A stretch of 64,000 nt of DNA. Source: DATGKG01 sp963851325. GTDB lineage: Bacteria > Desulfobacterota > Binatia > Binatales > Binataceae. The notes below the pieces were generated by a model. The model was not told the DNA's origin. It saw nothing but the letters and a program-made list of their open reading frames with translations, and ran no database searches. This document shows, in pieces, positions 43,420 to 51,807 of the stretch. The first letter of the stretch is position 1. Each line of letters opens with the position of its first letter. The stretch is from NCBI GenBank assembly GCA_963851325.1, contig CAWKOR010000002.1, forward strand, positions 124,001-188,000, given 5' to 3'. Made by a program: the position numbers and the translations under genes.

Positions 43420-43596
43420 ATGCCGAAGCGAACCAGCAAGATCGATCTATCCAAACTGAGTGGTTCTGCGCGTAAAGACATCGGCTCGATGCTCAAAGAG
43501 CTTGAAGGTCGCGCTACGCCTGGAGTCGCTGCACCAACCTGGCCGACTCGCTTCGTTGCAATCCCCGGATCCAAACAAGCTCAGAAGCGAAGCTGA
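43420..43596 (+). CDS. Putative RiPP precursor peptide 4 (single core unit)
   Basis: A 58-aa ORF starts at ATG 43420 with GAGGG 4 nt upstream. The leader IDLSKL...KDIGSMLKELEG (8-30) clearly matches the other three. Only one core unit follows (TWPTRF, 40-45), with a short basic tail KQAQKRS. The Arg before Trp is Thr here. It lies 30 bp after peptide 3 and 52 bp before the hydroxylase gene. It is the shortest and most divergent of the set. Confidence 0.75.
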   Translation: MPKRTSKIDLSKLSGSARKDIGSMLKELEGRATPGVAAPTWPTRFVAIPGSKQAQKRS

Positions 43597-43648
43597 AAAC
43601 CGCCATCGTCGATCATAGCGCAGTCAGGAGCCGCCCGCGGGTAATTTC

Positions 43649-45112
43649 ATGAACGGGGCGGACATCCTGTGGAACGACCAAAGCGTTTACCAGGCGCGCT
43701 ATGAGAAAACCGCTTCAGCCCTGATCGCTATTTCCCAGGCGCTGGAGCGCAACCGTCCCCTTGGCGGTGGCGAAGCTGAGTTCCTTGAACTCTATTCACG
43801 GACGGTTGCGGCCGACCCGGAAGCTTTCACGGCGGTATGGCGCGATCCGACGGCGTACTTCTGGGTGCGTCTGGCTTATGAATTCGTTGGCAATTGCCTG
43901 GCACCGGCAACCCTGTCCCCGCTCGCAGAATCCGCCGCTCGCGAGCGCCACGCTGCCGATCCTAAGTCCGCGCTCAAAGCTCACTTGAATGACTTCAAGC
44001 GATTCGTTCTGGCCTTGGGAGTGATTGCCGGCTTGGATCAGAAGTTTGTCACCCCGCTGCAGGTCAGTCTTCCATTCGCGATACCGTCCAGCCGTCTCGT
44101 AATTTCGGGTGCCGGGGTGCTCCAGATTGACGCTCTGATCGACGGCCATTTAGAGGTGACCCGGGCCGGTACGAAGCTGAAGCTTCCCCTCGTTGCATGC
44201 TCGATCGAATCTTTGACAGTTCGCGAATCTCCAGTTGCGATTGCGCAGAACTATGAGCTGCTGCTGCAGCCGGAGGCATTCAATCTGCCGGGATTGAACG
44301 AAGGCGCGCCGCTGCGTCTCCTGCCGCTATCATTTCAGGCCGAGCATGCCACCCTCACTGGGCAGGCATTGGAGCTCATACATCGGCACTGCCCGGAGAC
44401 CTTCGAACATTTTCGGCAGGTCGTCCGACTGATTGCGCTGAAGCCTTCAGAGCTCGGCGAGTACAGCAACATCAGCCATTCTGACCTGCCCGGGAGCTTC
44501 GCGATTTCGGTCGCCAATGATCCGTACCTGATGGCGGATTTCTTCATCCACGAGTTCCATCACAATCGCTTTTTCTTCGTCGAAGAGCGCGGCGCGTTTT
44601 TTGCGCTGGACCGCGACAATCAGGCCACCGGAGAGGCGTATTATTCGCCATTCCGCGACGACCTACGCCCGTTGCATGGAATCTTTCATGGACTTTACGT
44701 CTACATCGCGGTGTGGCGATTCTGGTTCGCGGTCTATCGGAGTGGCGAAACCTCGGGACTGCGTCTTGACCAGGTCCGCGATCAGGTTGCTTTCATTTCG
44801 ATTCAACTCGCGATCGCGGTTTCTCAGCTTAGACGTTTCGCGCACTTCTCGCCGCTTGGGATCTTGCTGTTCGAGGAGTTGACCGGGGAAGCGACACGCA
44901 TCCAGAAAACTACCCGCGCACTCGATTTCCCTTCCGATCTACCCGCCATCCGATGCAGTGACGAAGGTATCCTCTCAGTCCGTTGCGACCCAGATACCCA
45001 CCTGCCGCTGACAGTCTCGGAGATGATTCTAGGGCACGCGCAACGCTGCGACCGGCGGCATCAGTGCCAAGACCTCGACTCGATCATTGAGGCGAGCCTC
45101 GCGTCCCGATAG
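43649..45112 (+). CDS. alphaKG-HExxH-type peptide beta-hydroxylase
   Basis: The 487-residue protein carries H301-E-F-H-H305 in DFFIHEFHHNRFFFVE. It is followed by LDRDNQATGEAYYSPFRDDLRPLHGIFHGLYVYIAVWRFW, the block typical of HExxH-motif proteins now known as alphaKG-dependent peptide beta-hydroxylases in RiPP clusters. These use Fe(II), O2 and 2-oxoglutarate, with the HExxH supplying iron ligands. The N-terminal 250 residues are helical and could bind the leader. The start ATG 43649 has no close strong RBS, so expression may depend on the upstream peptide genes. No radical SAM domain is fused to it or encoded next to it. Family call strong, substrate inferred from the four precursors upstream. 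Confidence 0.82.
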   Translation: MNGADILWNDQSVYQARYEKTASALIAISQALERNRPLGGGEAEFLELYSRTVAADPEAFTAVWRDPTAYFWVRLAYEFVGNCLAPATLSPLAESAARERHAADPKSALKAHLNDFKRFVLALGVIAGLDQKFVTPLQVSLPFAIPSSRLVISGAGVLQIDALIDGHLEVTRAGTKLKLPLVACSIESLTVRESPVAIAQNYELLLQPEAFNLPGLNEGAPLRLLPLSFQAEHATLTGQALELIHRHCPETFEHFRQVVRLIALKPSELGEYSNISHSDLPGSFAISVANDPYLMADFFIHEFHHNRFFFVEERGAFFALDRDNQATGEAYYSPFRDDLRPLHGIFHGLYVYIAVWRFWFAVYRSGETSGLRLDQVRDQVAFISIQLAIAVSQLRRFAHFSPLGILLFEELTGEATRIQKTTRALDFPSDLPAIRCSDEGILSVRCDPDTHLPLTVSEMILGHAQRCDRRHQCQDLDSIIEASLASR

Positions 45113-45122
45113 CACCCTCATC

Positions 45123-46427
45123 TCAGTCGTCCCGGATGGGCGTCCCTTCGGGCGCGATTTCGCATAGCGCGGCCATGAACTTGCCACGCTTGGTCCGCGG
45201 GATCTCGTTCACCCTTTCGAGGTCCACGGTAACTCCTCCGCCAATCCCATCCGCAATGTTTTTCTTGAGTGTTGCCGCGACTTCCAGAGCAAGCGGCTCA
45301 TCGCGAACAAACCGCACGATGAAGTGATCGAGCCCGCGCTGAACGAGTTGAAGTTGCCGGACTTCGGTCAGAGTTTCGAGAAAGTCATAGATCCGCCATG
45401 GCAAATAGAGCTCACCGGTCTTGAGGCGAAACAGGTTTATCGACCGGCCGACTACCTTTCCGATGAGCGGCAGGGTGCGGCCGCATGAGCAGTCGCCTTC
45501 CACTGCCATCGCATAGTCACCGAAATCGTAGCGAATCAGCGGTGCCAGGTAGTTCTCGAGTGTGGTGACCACCACGCGGCCCAGCTCCCCCGCTTTTACC
45601 GGTCTGCCCTCGTCATCAAGCAGCTCGAGGATCAGGTGCTCGGCGTTCAAGTGATAGCTACCGACCGGACATTGCCACGCGGGAAACAGTTCAGTGGTAC
45701 CGTAGTTATCCGCGATTTCCACCCCTAGCATCTGCCGGGTCCGCTTGCGCAAGGAGTCGTCGAGAACCTCGCCGCCGGTGAAAACTTTGCGCAGTGCCGG
45801 AAGCCGCGGCTCCTCTTTTCCGAACATCGTCAGCAGCGCGTCCAGGTTCGAGGGCAAGGTATAGATGAAGTGCGGGTTCATTTTGCGCAACCAGGCAATC
45901 TGCTTGCTGAAGTCTTCGGTATGCGACATGAACTGCGAACCCAGCATGAAGCGGCTGCTGCTAAGCTGCGAATCCGGGGACGGCGGCTCGGCGCGCAGGC
46001 CCAGCGCCCACGCGGTACGATGGGTAGGGAGCCATCCGTTCCCCACCAGGTAACGCGCGCGGGCAGCATTACGGCCGCTTTGATGATTCCGGTCGAACAG
46101 CAGTTCCACGCTTTGGCCGGTCGTCCCGGACGATTTCGCCTTTATGTAGTACGTGTCCGGCGGATAAATCCCGCGCACCGAGCGGCTGATTTCCTCAATC
46201 TCCGGGCGCTGGAGAAGCGGAAGTTTGGTCAGTTCCGCGACCGACGGCAGGGTGCCGAAGCGGCGCGCATAAAATGGGATCCGCATCGCGGCCCGGAAGG
46301 TCTTGGCGAGGCGATCCCGCCGAAGAGCTTCAAGACGATCAGGATCCCAGCGCTGCGAACGCGTCAGTTGCAGATAGCGTGGCGCGGCCTCCAACAATAC
46401 CAAGAGCGATGTATCGAGTATCGGCAA
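45123..46427 (-). CDS. CapK/PaaK-like adenylate-forming enzyme
   Basis: This 434-residue ANL-superfamily protein has the P-loop-like YIKAKSSGTTGQSVELLFD, the aromatic-adenylation motif ADNYGTTELF, RYDFGDYAM (ribose-binding Asp), a CSCGR segment and C-terminal IPRTKRGKF with the late lysine. It activates a carboxylate as an acyl-AMP, as in phenylacetate-CoA ligase and capsule CapK proteins. The first usable start is TTG 46427; an in-frame stop lies upstream without any ATG. It converges on the hydroxylase (10 bp between stops) and is divergent from the MFS gene, so a tailoring role in the peptide cluster is plausible but unproven. Confidence 0.8.
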   Translation of the reverse strand: MPILDTSLLVLLEAAPRYLQLTRSQRWDPDRLEALRRDRLAKTFRAAMRIPFYARRFGTLPSVAELTKLPLLQRPEIEEISRSVRGIYPPDTYYIKAKSSGTTGQSVELLFDRNHQSGRNAARARYLVGNGWLPTHRTAWALGLRAEPPSPDSQLSSSRFMLGSQFMSHTEDFSKQIAWLRKMNPHFIYTLPSNLDALLTMFGKEEPRLPALRKVFTGGEVLDDSLRKRTRQMLGVEIADNYGTTELFPAWQCPVGSYHLNAEHLILELLDDEGRPVKAGELGRVVVTTLENYLAPLIRYDFGDYAMAVEGDCSCGRTLPLIGKVVGRSINLFRLKTGELYLPWRIYDFLETLTEVRQLQLVQRGLDHFIVRFVRDEPLALEVAATLKKNIADGIGGGVTVDLERVNEIPRTKRGKFMAALCEIAPEGTPIRDD

Positions 46428-46554
46428 GGGAGCATCACTAGCATCAGCCGAGATCGATTTCTAACCTCTTGGGACCTCGAGCGGCGAGGGATGGCGCGCG
46501 GCCGCGGGACGTGGCATGAGTCGGGGGGAAATTCGGTGATCGACCGGGGACGTC

Positions 46555-48153
46555 GTGGCCGCAACAACTCTTGTCGGCGAGCTTCAACTCGAGACGACCG
46601 CACCAACCCACAAATGGCTGGTCGCGATCGCCGTTATGCTCGGCACCGCTCTCGAAGTCCTCGACAACTCGATCATCAACGTCGCCCTGCCCCATTTGCA
46701 AGGTGCGTTTTCCGCCAGCGTCGACGAGATCGCGTGGGTGCTGACCAGCTATCTGGTCGCCAACGGCATCATGATCCCGATGTCGGGCTGGATCGCTTCC
46801 AGGTTCGGACGCAAACGCTACTTTCTGACTTCGGTGTTTATTTTTGTGGGAGCTTCAGCATTGTGTGGCGCCGCGCAATCGCTCGATCAGATGGTGGCGT
46901 TTCGGCTCATCCAGGGCGCAGCCGGTGCGGCCATGATTCCATCTTCGCAAGCGATCCTGATGGAGACGTTTCCGCCCGAGCAGCAACAGATGGCGATGGC
47001 GATATGGGGGATGGGCTTGATGGTTGCGCCAATCGCCGGGCCGACCCTGGGCGGTTGGATCACCGACAACTGGAACTGGCGCTGGAATTTTTATATCAAT
47101 CTGCCACTTGGCACGATTGCATTTCTGATGGTCTCCGCGTTCGTCCACGATCCGCCCTTCATGCACGAGCGACGCACCCGCGGCGGCAAGGTCGATTACG
47201 TGGGAATCATGCTGCTGGTGCTGAGCGTTGGATTGCTTCAGATCGTGCTCGATCGCGGACAGCGCGCGGACTGGTTCGAATCGGCGTGGGTGGTGTCGGC
47301 AACCACCATTTCGGCGCTCTGTTTCCTCCTGCTGATCGGGCGCGAGTTGACCTTCTCCGAACCGATTCTGGATCTGCGAATTTTCAAGGAAACCACGTTC
47401 ATCGTTGCGGTGGTGCTCACGATCGCGATGAGCTTCGTGCTGTTCGGCAGCATCCTGCTCAATCCGCTCTTCCTCCAGGAACTGCTGGGATATAGCGCGT
47501 GGAAGACCGGGCTGGTGCAGGCGCCGCTGGGGCTATGTTCCGGAACCTCGATGCTCATGACCGGGCAGTTGTCGCGCCTCGGCCTGAACACACGGCCGCT
47601 GGTAGGTCTCGGCTTTGCCCTGGTCGCATTCGGGGCATGGCGAATGGCGGGGATGAACTTGCAGGTCAGCCTGATGGCGGTGCTGAAGCGCAACGTCCTG
47701 ATGTCGTTCGGGTTCGGGATGATTTTCCCCAATACCTCGGCGGCGGCGCTCTCGTGCGTGTCCCGCGAGCGCATCGGATATGCGGCCAGCTTGTTCAACA
47801 TGCTGCGCAACACCGGCGCCGCGATCGGAATCGCCTTCATGACCAACTCGCTGATTAGCCACCAGCAGATTCATCAGGCGCATCTGGTCGAGCACTTCTC
47901 GATCTTCGATGCGTGGAAGTTTGGTCGAATGATGCCGCCCGGGGCGGCGCGCGCGTTCACCTATCTTCCCGAGATGTCACAAGCATCTCCGCATGGCCTC
48001 GCGCTGCTGTATGGACTGGTTCGGCAGCAGGCGATGATGCTGGCGTTCAACGACATCTATCGGACCATCGCCATCGTGCTGATTCCCCTGATCCCGCTCT
48101 TCGTGTTTCTGCCCAGCAGCAAGACCAACACGAGCGCCCCCTCGGCTCACTGA
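46555..48153 (+). CDS. DHA2-family (EmrB/QacA-like) MFS exporter
   Basis: The 532-residue protein has about 14 TM segments. The start is GTG 46555, with GGGGA 4 nt upstream. Motif D1/A-type sequences are VLDNSIINVALPHLQGAF, SGWIASRFGRKRYFL and RLIQGAAGAAMIPSSQAIL. Motif C follows (GPTLGGWITDNWNWRWNFYINLP). This is the EmrB/QacA drug:H+ antiporter group, which often exports toxic small molecules or cluster products. It lies beside the peptide/hydroxylase genes and divergent from the adenylating enzyme, so it could be the exporter of the cluster. General drug efflux is the alternative. Confidence 0.92.
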   Translation: MAATTLVGELQLETTAPTHKWLVAIAVMLGTALEVLDNSIINVALPHLQGAFSASVDEIAWVLTSYLVANGIMIPMSGWIASRFGRKRYFLTSVFIFVGASALCGAAQSLDQMVAFRLIQGAAGAAMIPSSQAILMETFPPEQQQMAMAIWGMGLMVAPIAGPTLGGWITDNWNWRWNFYINLPLGTIAFLMVSAFVHDPPFMHERRTRGGKVDYVGIMLLVLSVGLLQIVLDRGQRADWFESAWVVSATTISALCFLLLIGRELTFSEPILDLRIFKETTFIVAVVLTIAMSFVLFGSILLNPLFLQELLGYSAWKTGLVQAPLGLCSGTSMLMTGQLSRLGLNTRPLVGLGFALVAFGAWRMAGMNLQVSLMAVLKRNVLMSFGFGMIFPNTSAAALSCVSRERIGYAASLFNMLRNTGAAIGIAFMTNSLISHQQIHQAHLVEHFSIFDAWKFGRMMPPGAARAFTYLPEMSQASPHGLALLYGLVRQQAMMLAFNDIYRTIAIVLIPLIPLFVFLPSSKTNTSAPSAH

Positions 48154-48159
48154 TTTGCG

Positions 48160-49362
48160 CTACGGCAGAACCGGCGCGAGCAGGCTCAGCGCCGTCATTT
48201 CATCGTCCAGCCCAAACTGTTGGAGATAGGCATCGAGATGCTGATGGATCATCTGCAGTGGGAAGGGCAATTTGGGGATTAACGCACAATCGAGTCGCAT
48301 GCCCTCGCCGCATATCTGGCGATAATGTAAATCCTTCACGCCGGCAGCGACCTTCTCAATCAGCGGATCGAGAAATTTTTTGTCCGAGCTGGAGAGTTCG
48401 TAAAGCTTCGAAGTTTCGCGCATCGCGTCAGGAACGAATGCCTTCGGAACCACATCGAGGTTGTTCCAGACCCGAACACACTTGTCCTTCAGGGTGTCGT
48501 CCGAGTGCTTCGCGAAGGCTTCGTTACCGGCCGTCGGCCCGGCGAAGCTATAGCAATTGATGGTCGCCTTGCTTTGAGGATCCCACTGTTCGGAAGCAGT
48601 CGCCTGCGGCCCCTGCGTGTCTTTCAGCCAAAGCGCAACCGTGGAACTGAGCGCGCCTCCCTTGCTATGTCCGGTGACGAAAATTTCGGAGGCGGGTACC
48701 TTCGATATCTGATCCGCCAGGAATTCTTTGACCGATTTCCCATTTGAGATCAGTGCTGCGTCGGCGTGCTTACGAAGCAGCTTTAGTGGATTGAATCGTT
48801 CGGCGACCAGTTCCCTGACGTTGAGCCCCAAGGTTTGTATAACTGTCGAGGCAGTCTCGGAGGTCAATCGCGCCTGCAGAAGATCCCTCGGATTAAAGGG
48901 AGCCGGGGGCGCCGCCGCTTGCGCGTCGCTCCAGGTTAGATGCTGCAGAATCCCCAGCCCGATCATGGTGCTGGCCGATACTTCCGCGCCTTGCATCGCT
49001 TGCTGGTTGCCGTAAGCCCATGGCACTTGATGGGTCACCATCAGATCGCCGAACACCCAATCGCTCACCGAGATCGGATTGGTGCCGCGAATCGCAATCG
49101 CAAATGATGAAGGCTTTTCACTGCTCTGCGCGACGTACATGAGCGCATCATCGAGGCCCGGGGAAACCGCGCTGAAACTTGCCGGTCCCCAGACGATTTT
49201 CCACTTGCCCGCGACCATCGAAAACTTCGCCATGCACTCATCCATCAACTGGCGCAGGCGCGCGCGCTTGTGCGCCTCGGGCGCAATCAAATTGACTCCT
49301 CGGTAAGAAATCGCGGCCAGGGTGAGCATCAATCGCGCGGTAGCATTTTCTCGTGGCAACAT
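48160..49362 (-). CDS. Class 3 lipase family protein
   Basis: The 400-residue alpha/beta hydrolase shows the Lipase_3 nucleophile elbow FVTGHSKGGALSSTVALWL (Ser233). FAIAIRGTNPISVSDWVFGDL gives the oxyanion strand typical of class 3 (usually FRGT). NCYSFAGPTAGN and VWNNLDVVPKAF supply the candidate Asp, and a late His lies in KDLHYRQI. No signal peptide is evident, so it may be cytoplasmic or released by an unusual route. ATG 49362 has GAGG 7 nt upstream. The gene is divergent from the metallophosphoesterase. Confidence 0.85.
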   Translation of the reverse strand: MLPRENATARLMLTLAAISYRGVNLIAPEAHKRARLRQLMDECMAKFSMVAGKWKIVWGPASFSAVSPGLDDALMYVAQSSEKPSSFAIAIRGTNPISVSDWVFGDLMVTHQVPWAYGNQQAMQGAEVSASTMIGLGILQHLTWSDAQAAAPPAPFNPRDLLQARLTSETASTVIQTLGLNVRELVAERFNPLKLLRKHADAALISNGKSVKEFLADQISKVPASEIFVTGHSKGGALSSTVALWLKDTQGPQATASEQWDPQSKATINCYSFAGPTAGNEAFAKHSDDTLKDKCVRVWNNLDVVPKAFVPDAMRETSKLYELSSSDKKFLDPLIEKVAAGVKDLHYRQICGEGMRLDCALIPKLPFPLQMIHQHLDAYLQQFGLDDEMTALSLLAPVLP

Positions 49363-49456
49363 ATTATAACCTCACACGCTGCGATGCGGTTGCCAGACGG
49401 TTAGCACATTGAGCGCTTTGGACAAGTAGCATTCAACTTTTTGTGGGATAGTGACC

Positions 49457-50809
49457 ATGCCGGATTTAGCATCTCATTTTGGCGATTTAATCAATAAGCT
49501 GATGGGCGTCGCCGACGTCTCCGACTCGGCGCAGAATCTGATGAACGCGCTGCGCATCGCGCAACGGACGGCTATCGGAGTCACGGCCAACGGTCCGTCG
49601 CCCGAGGAGGCCATGATCAAGCATCTCGCCGGCCTCGACGACAAGGCATTGCGCGCGCTCGGCATCGATCCACTCAAACTGCAATTGGTTTTGGCCAACG
49701 CGGTTGGCGGTGTAGTCGCTCATCCCGGCCCCTACGAGATCGACGTCGGTTGGGGCCAAAGTTTGATCAACTACTACAAGTACCTGGACCAGCGCGTTCC
49801 ATTCCCGACCCACATGCAGCGCGCGAACTACTCGGGAGTTCAGGATCTAGTGAGCGATGCTACCGGCGAAATACGCATCGCCCTGGTTGGCGACTGGGGC
49901 GTTGCTCCCTCCTATCCGATTGCGAAAAAGGTTATCGATCGAATTGCGTCGAGGAATCCGCACTATGTGATCCATCTCGGCGATGTTTACTACTCCGGCC
50001 TGCCCACCGAAGAGAAGGACGCTTTTTTCAACACATTGTGGCCTTTCCAATCGCCGACAGTTTCGCTCGCACTCAACTCCAACCACGAAATGTATTCGGG
50101 CGGCGTCGGATACTACAACGGTCTGCTGAAGGACCCCCGCTTCACCACGCAAAGGGAGATCGGCTACTTCGCCTTGCAAAATCAAAACTGGCTGATAGTC
50201 GGTCTCGATACCGCCTACTTCGCGCGTTGGAGCAGCCGCCTCTATCAGGATGGCACCCTGGGCAACACCATCGACACCGATGGGATGGTGCAGCGCAACT
50301 GGTTCAATCGGCTCCTTCATGATCCCGCTCAGACCGGCAAGCGTGTGATCATCCTGACCCACCATGATGGCTTTGATATCGATCCTCTTCGCGGCGGAGT
50401 CAAATTCAAGACGCTGTGGACGGAGATGACCGGCTCCGTACGGGGAAAAAATGATCCCACTCAACCCGGTAATCGGATCGGAGTGCACGATTGGTGGTGG
50501 TACTGGGGCCACGTTCATGCACCAATCGTGTATGAGCGGATCTTCTTCTCCGATAATTCTTCGGTAACCGCGCGATGCGCCGGACATGGGGCGGTTCCCT
50601 ATCTGCCCTATCCCGTCAACTACGCCAACTTCGGGGACGGAACCTTCGTAATAAAATGGGCTGAGACAGCAACAGAGAATCGAACACCTACAGATGGGAC
50701 CGACAAAGACCGCGCCCCAAATGGTTATGCGCTACTGACCTTGACCGGGACCACTATCAAGGAAGAGTTCTTTGACGAAGATGGGCGAAGCCGGTGGTCC
50801 AATTTCTGA
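49457..50809 (+). CDS. Calcineurin-like metallophosphoesterase
   Basis: A C-terminal catalytic domain (about residues 130-435) has the five metallophosphoesterase motifs in order: IALVGDWGV, YVIHLGDVYYSG, LALNSNHEMYSGG (a variant of GNHE), IILTHHDGFD and WGHVHAPIVYERIF. It hydrolyses phosphoesters with two metal ions. About 125 N-terminal residues form a helical extension of unknown role (AQNLMNALRIAQRTAIGVTA...LDDKALRALGIDPLKLQLVL). The start is ATG 49457 or GTG 49451. It is followed 30 bp later by an unknown gene with its own RBS. Confidence 0.88.
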   Translation: MPDLASHFGDLINKLMGVADVSDSAQNLMNALRIAQRTAIGVTANGPSPEEAMIKHLAGLDDKALRALGIDPLKLQLVLANAVGGVVAHPGPYEIDVGWGQSLINYYKYLDQRVPFPTHMQRANYSGVQDLVSDATGEIRIALVGDWGVAPSYPIAKKVIDRIASRNPHYVIHLGDVYYSGLPTEEKDAFFNTLWPFQSPTVSLALNSNHEMYSGGVGYYNGLLKDPRFTTQREIGYFALQNQNWLIVGLDTAYFARWSSRLYQDGTLGNTIDTDGMVQRNWFNRLLHDPAQTGKRVIILTHHDGFDIDPLRGGVKFKTLWTEMTGSVRGKNDPTQPGNRIGVHDWWWYWGHVHAPIVYERIFFSDNSSVTARCAGHGAVPYLPYPVNYANFGDGTFVIKWAETATENRTPTDGTDKDRAPNGYALLTLTGTTIKEEFFDEDGRSRWSNF

Positions 50810-50839
50810 GGTCGAATCCCAAGCGATAGGAGTGCGCAC

Positions 50840-51784
50840 GTGCTTTCGATAAGTAATACCCCAGGTTACGCGATAGTTACCTTAATTCAGGACACCCTGG
50901 CAGGAGCTCTCGCCGGCAAGATTCCCTTGACCAGGATAAATTCCACTATCGCCACCTCGGTCGCGCATGAGCTCCGCAATGGGCAACTGGTGCCGCGCAA
51001 CCTCGCGCTCGATTTCTCGCCGCTGCTGGATCTTCTCAAACTACCGGCACTGGGCGGAGCTCCCCCGGTCGACGGTGCGGGTAAGGTCGACATTCAGAAA
51101 ATGCTCGGGGGATTGTTAAATCCAAGCCAAACCCTCAACGACATCCTGACGACCAACTCGCCGATGGTGGCCTTCAATCGCATCCAGGACTTCTTCCATC
51201 AGCGGCCCGACCTCGGCAGTGTGTTCTCCTCGCTAGGTTCTTTCACAGAAGGACAATTCGGAATCGCGCTGTCGCTCATAACCACCTTCAGAAACCTGCT
51301 CGATCCGAAATTTCCGCAGGCGGTGCTGGATGCGCAACTGCAATATTTCTTCGGCGTCGACGGCTTCACCACGGTCGACGAGATCATCATCACGCCGCCG
51401 ATGCAGCTTAGCGGAGCGCCCGTACAACTCAGTGACCTTAGAAGCCTCTTTGCCGAAAAATCCGGTGAGCGCTTTGTGCGCGACATGATCACCATCACCG
51501 TCGAAGCGGCGGGCGATGTGCAGTATGACCTGAGGAACCGCTACCATCGGATCGGCACGATCCTCTCCGGTGCGCAGCTCGATACCGCGAAGCGCTGGAT
51601 CAAGGGATTCGCCACCATGGCTGAATCGGGGGTGACCTCGGCAGTCGAGGAAACCGTGCTCGGCGTTTCGCAGTTCCAGACCAATGCGCTGATTGCGGCG
51701 TCGGCCGGGGCCTACGCCGGAACTGTTGCGCGTAAAGCCACCCAGCACGTGTTCCTCAGCGAGTTAGGCCTGCTGGCCCAGTAG
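50840..51784 (+). CDS. Uncharacterised protein
   Basis: The 314-residue protein starts at GTG 50840, with AGGAG 7 nt upstream. I do not recognise a family. The sequence is mixed alpha/beta with hydrophobic helices but no signal peptide or clear TM segment. It has a Pro-Pro turn in ALGGAPPVDGAGKVDIQKMLGGLL, an aromatic segment QLQYFFGVDGFTTVDEIIITPPMQL, and a C-terminal Ala-rich helix (NALIAASAGAYAGTVARKATQ). It follows the metallophosphoesterase on the same strand and probably shares its transcript, so a linked role is possible. Confidence 0.6.
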   Translation: MLSISNTPGYAIVTLIQDTLAGALAGKIPLTRINSTIATSVAHELRNGQLVPRNLALDFSPLLDLLKLPALGGAPPVDGAGKVDIQKMLGGLLNPSQTLNDILTTNSPMVAFNRIQDFFHQRPDLGSVFSSLGSFTEGQFGIALSLITTFRNLLDPKFPQAVLDAQLQYFFGVDGFTTVDEIIITPPMQLSGAPVQLSDLRSLFAEKSGERFVRDMITITVEAAGDVQYDLRNRYHRIGTILSGAQLDTAKRWIKGFATMAESGVTSAVEETVLGVSQFQTNALIAASAGAYAGTVARKATQHVFLSELGLLAQ

Positions 51785-51807
51785 GTTGGCGAGGAGCGCG
51801 GCGAACT

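Noticed and set aside
45870..47495. 541-codon plus-strand frame across the adenylating enzyme and exporter
   Set aside because: Passes antisense through one real gene and out of frame through the other; low-complexity Arg/Gly translation.
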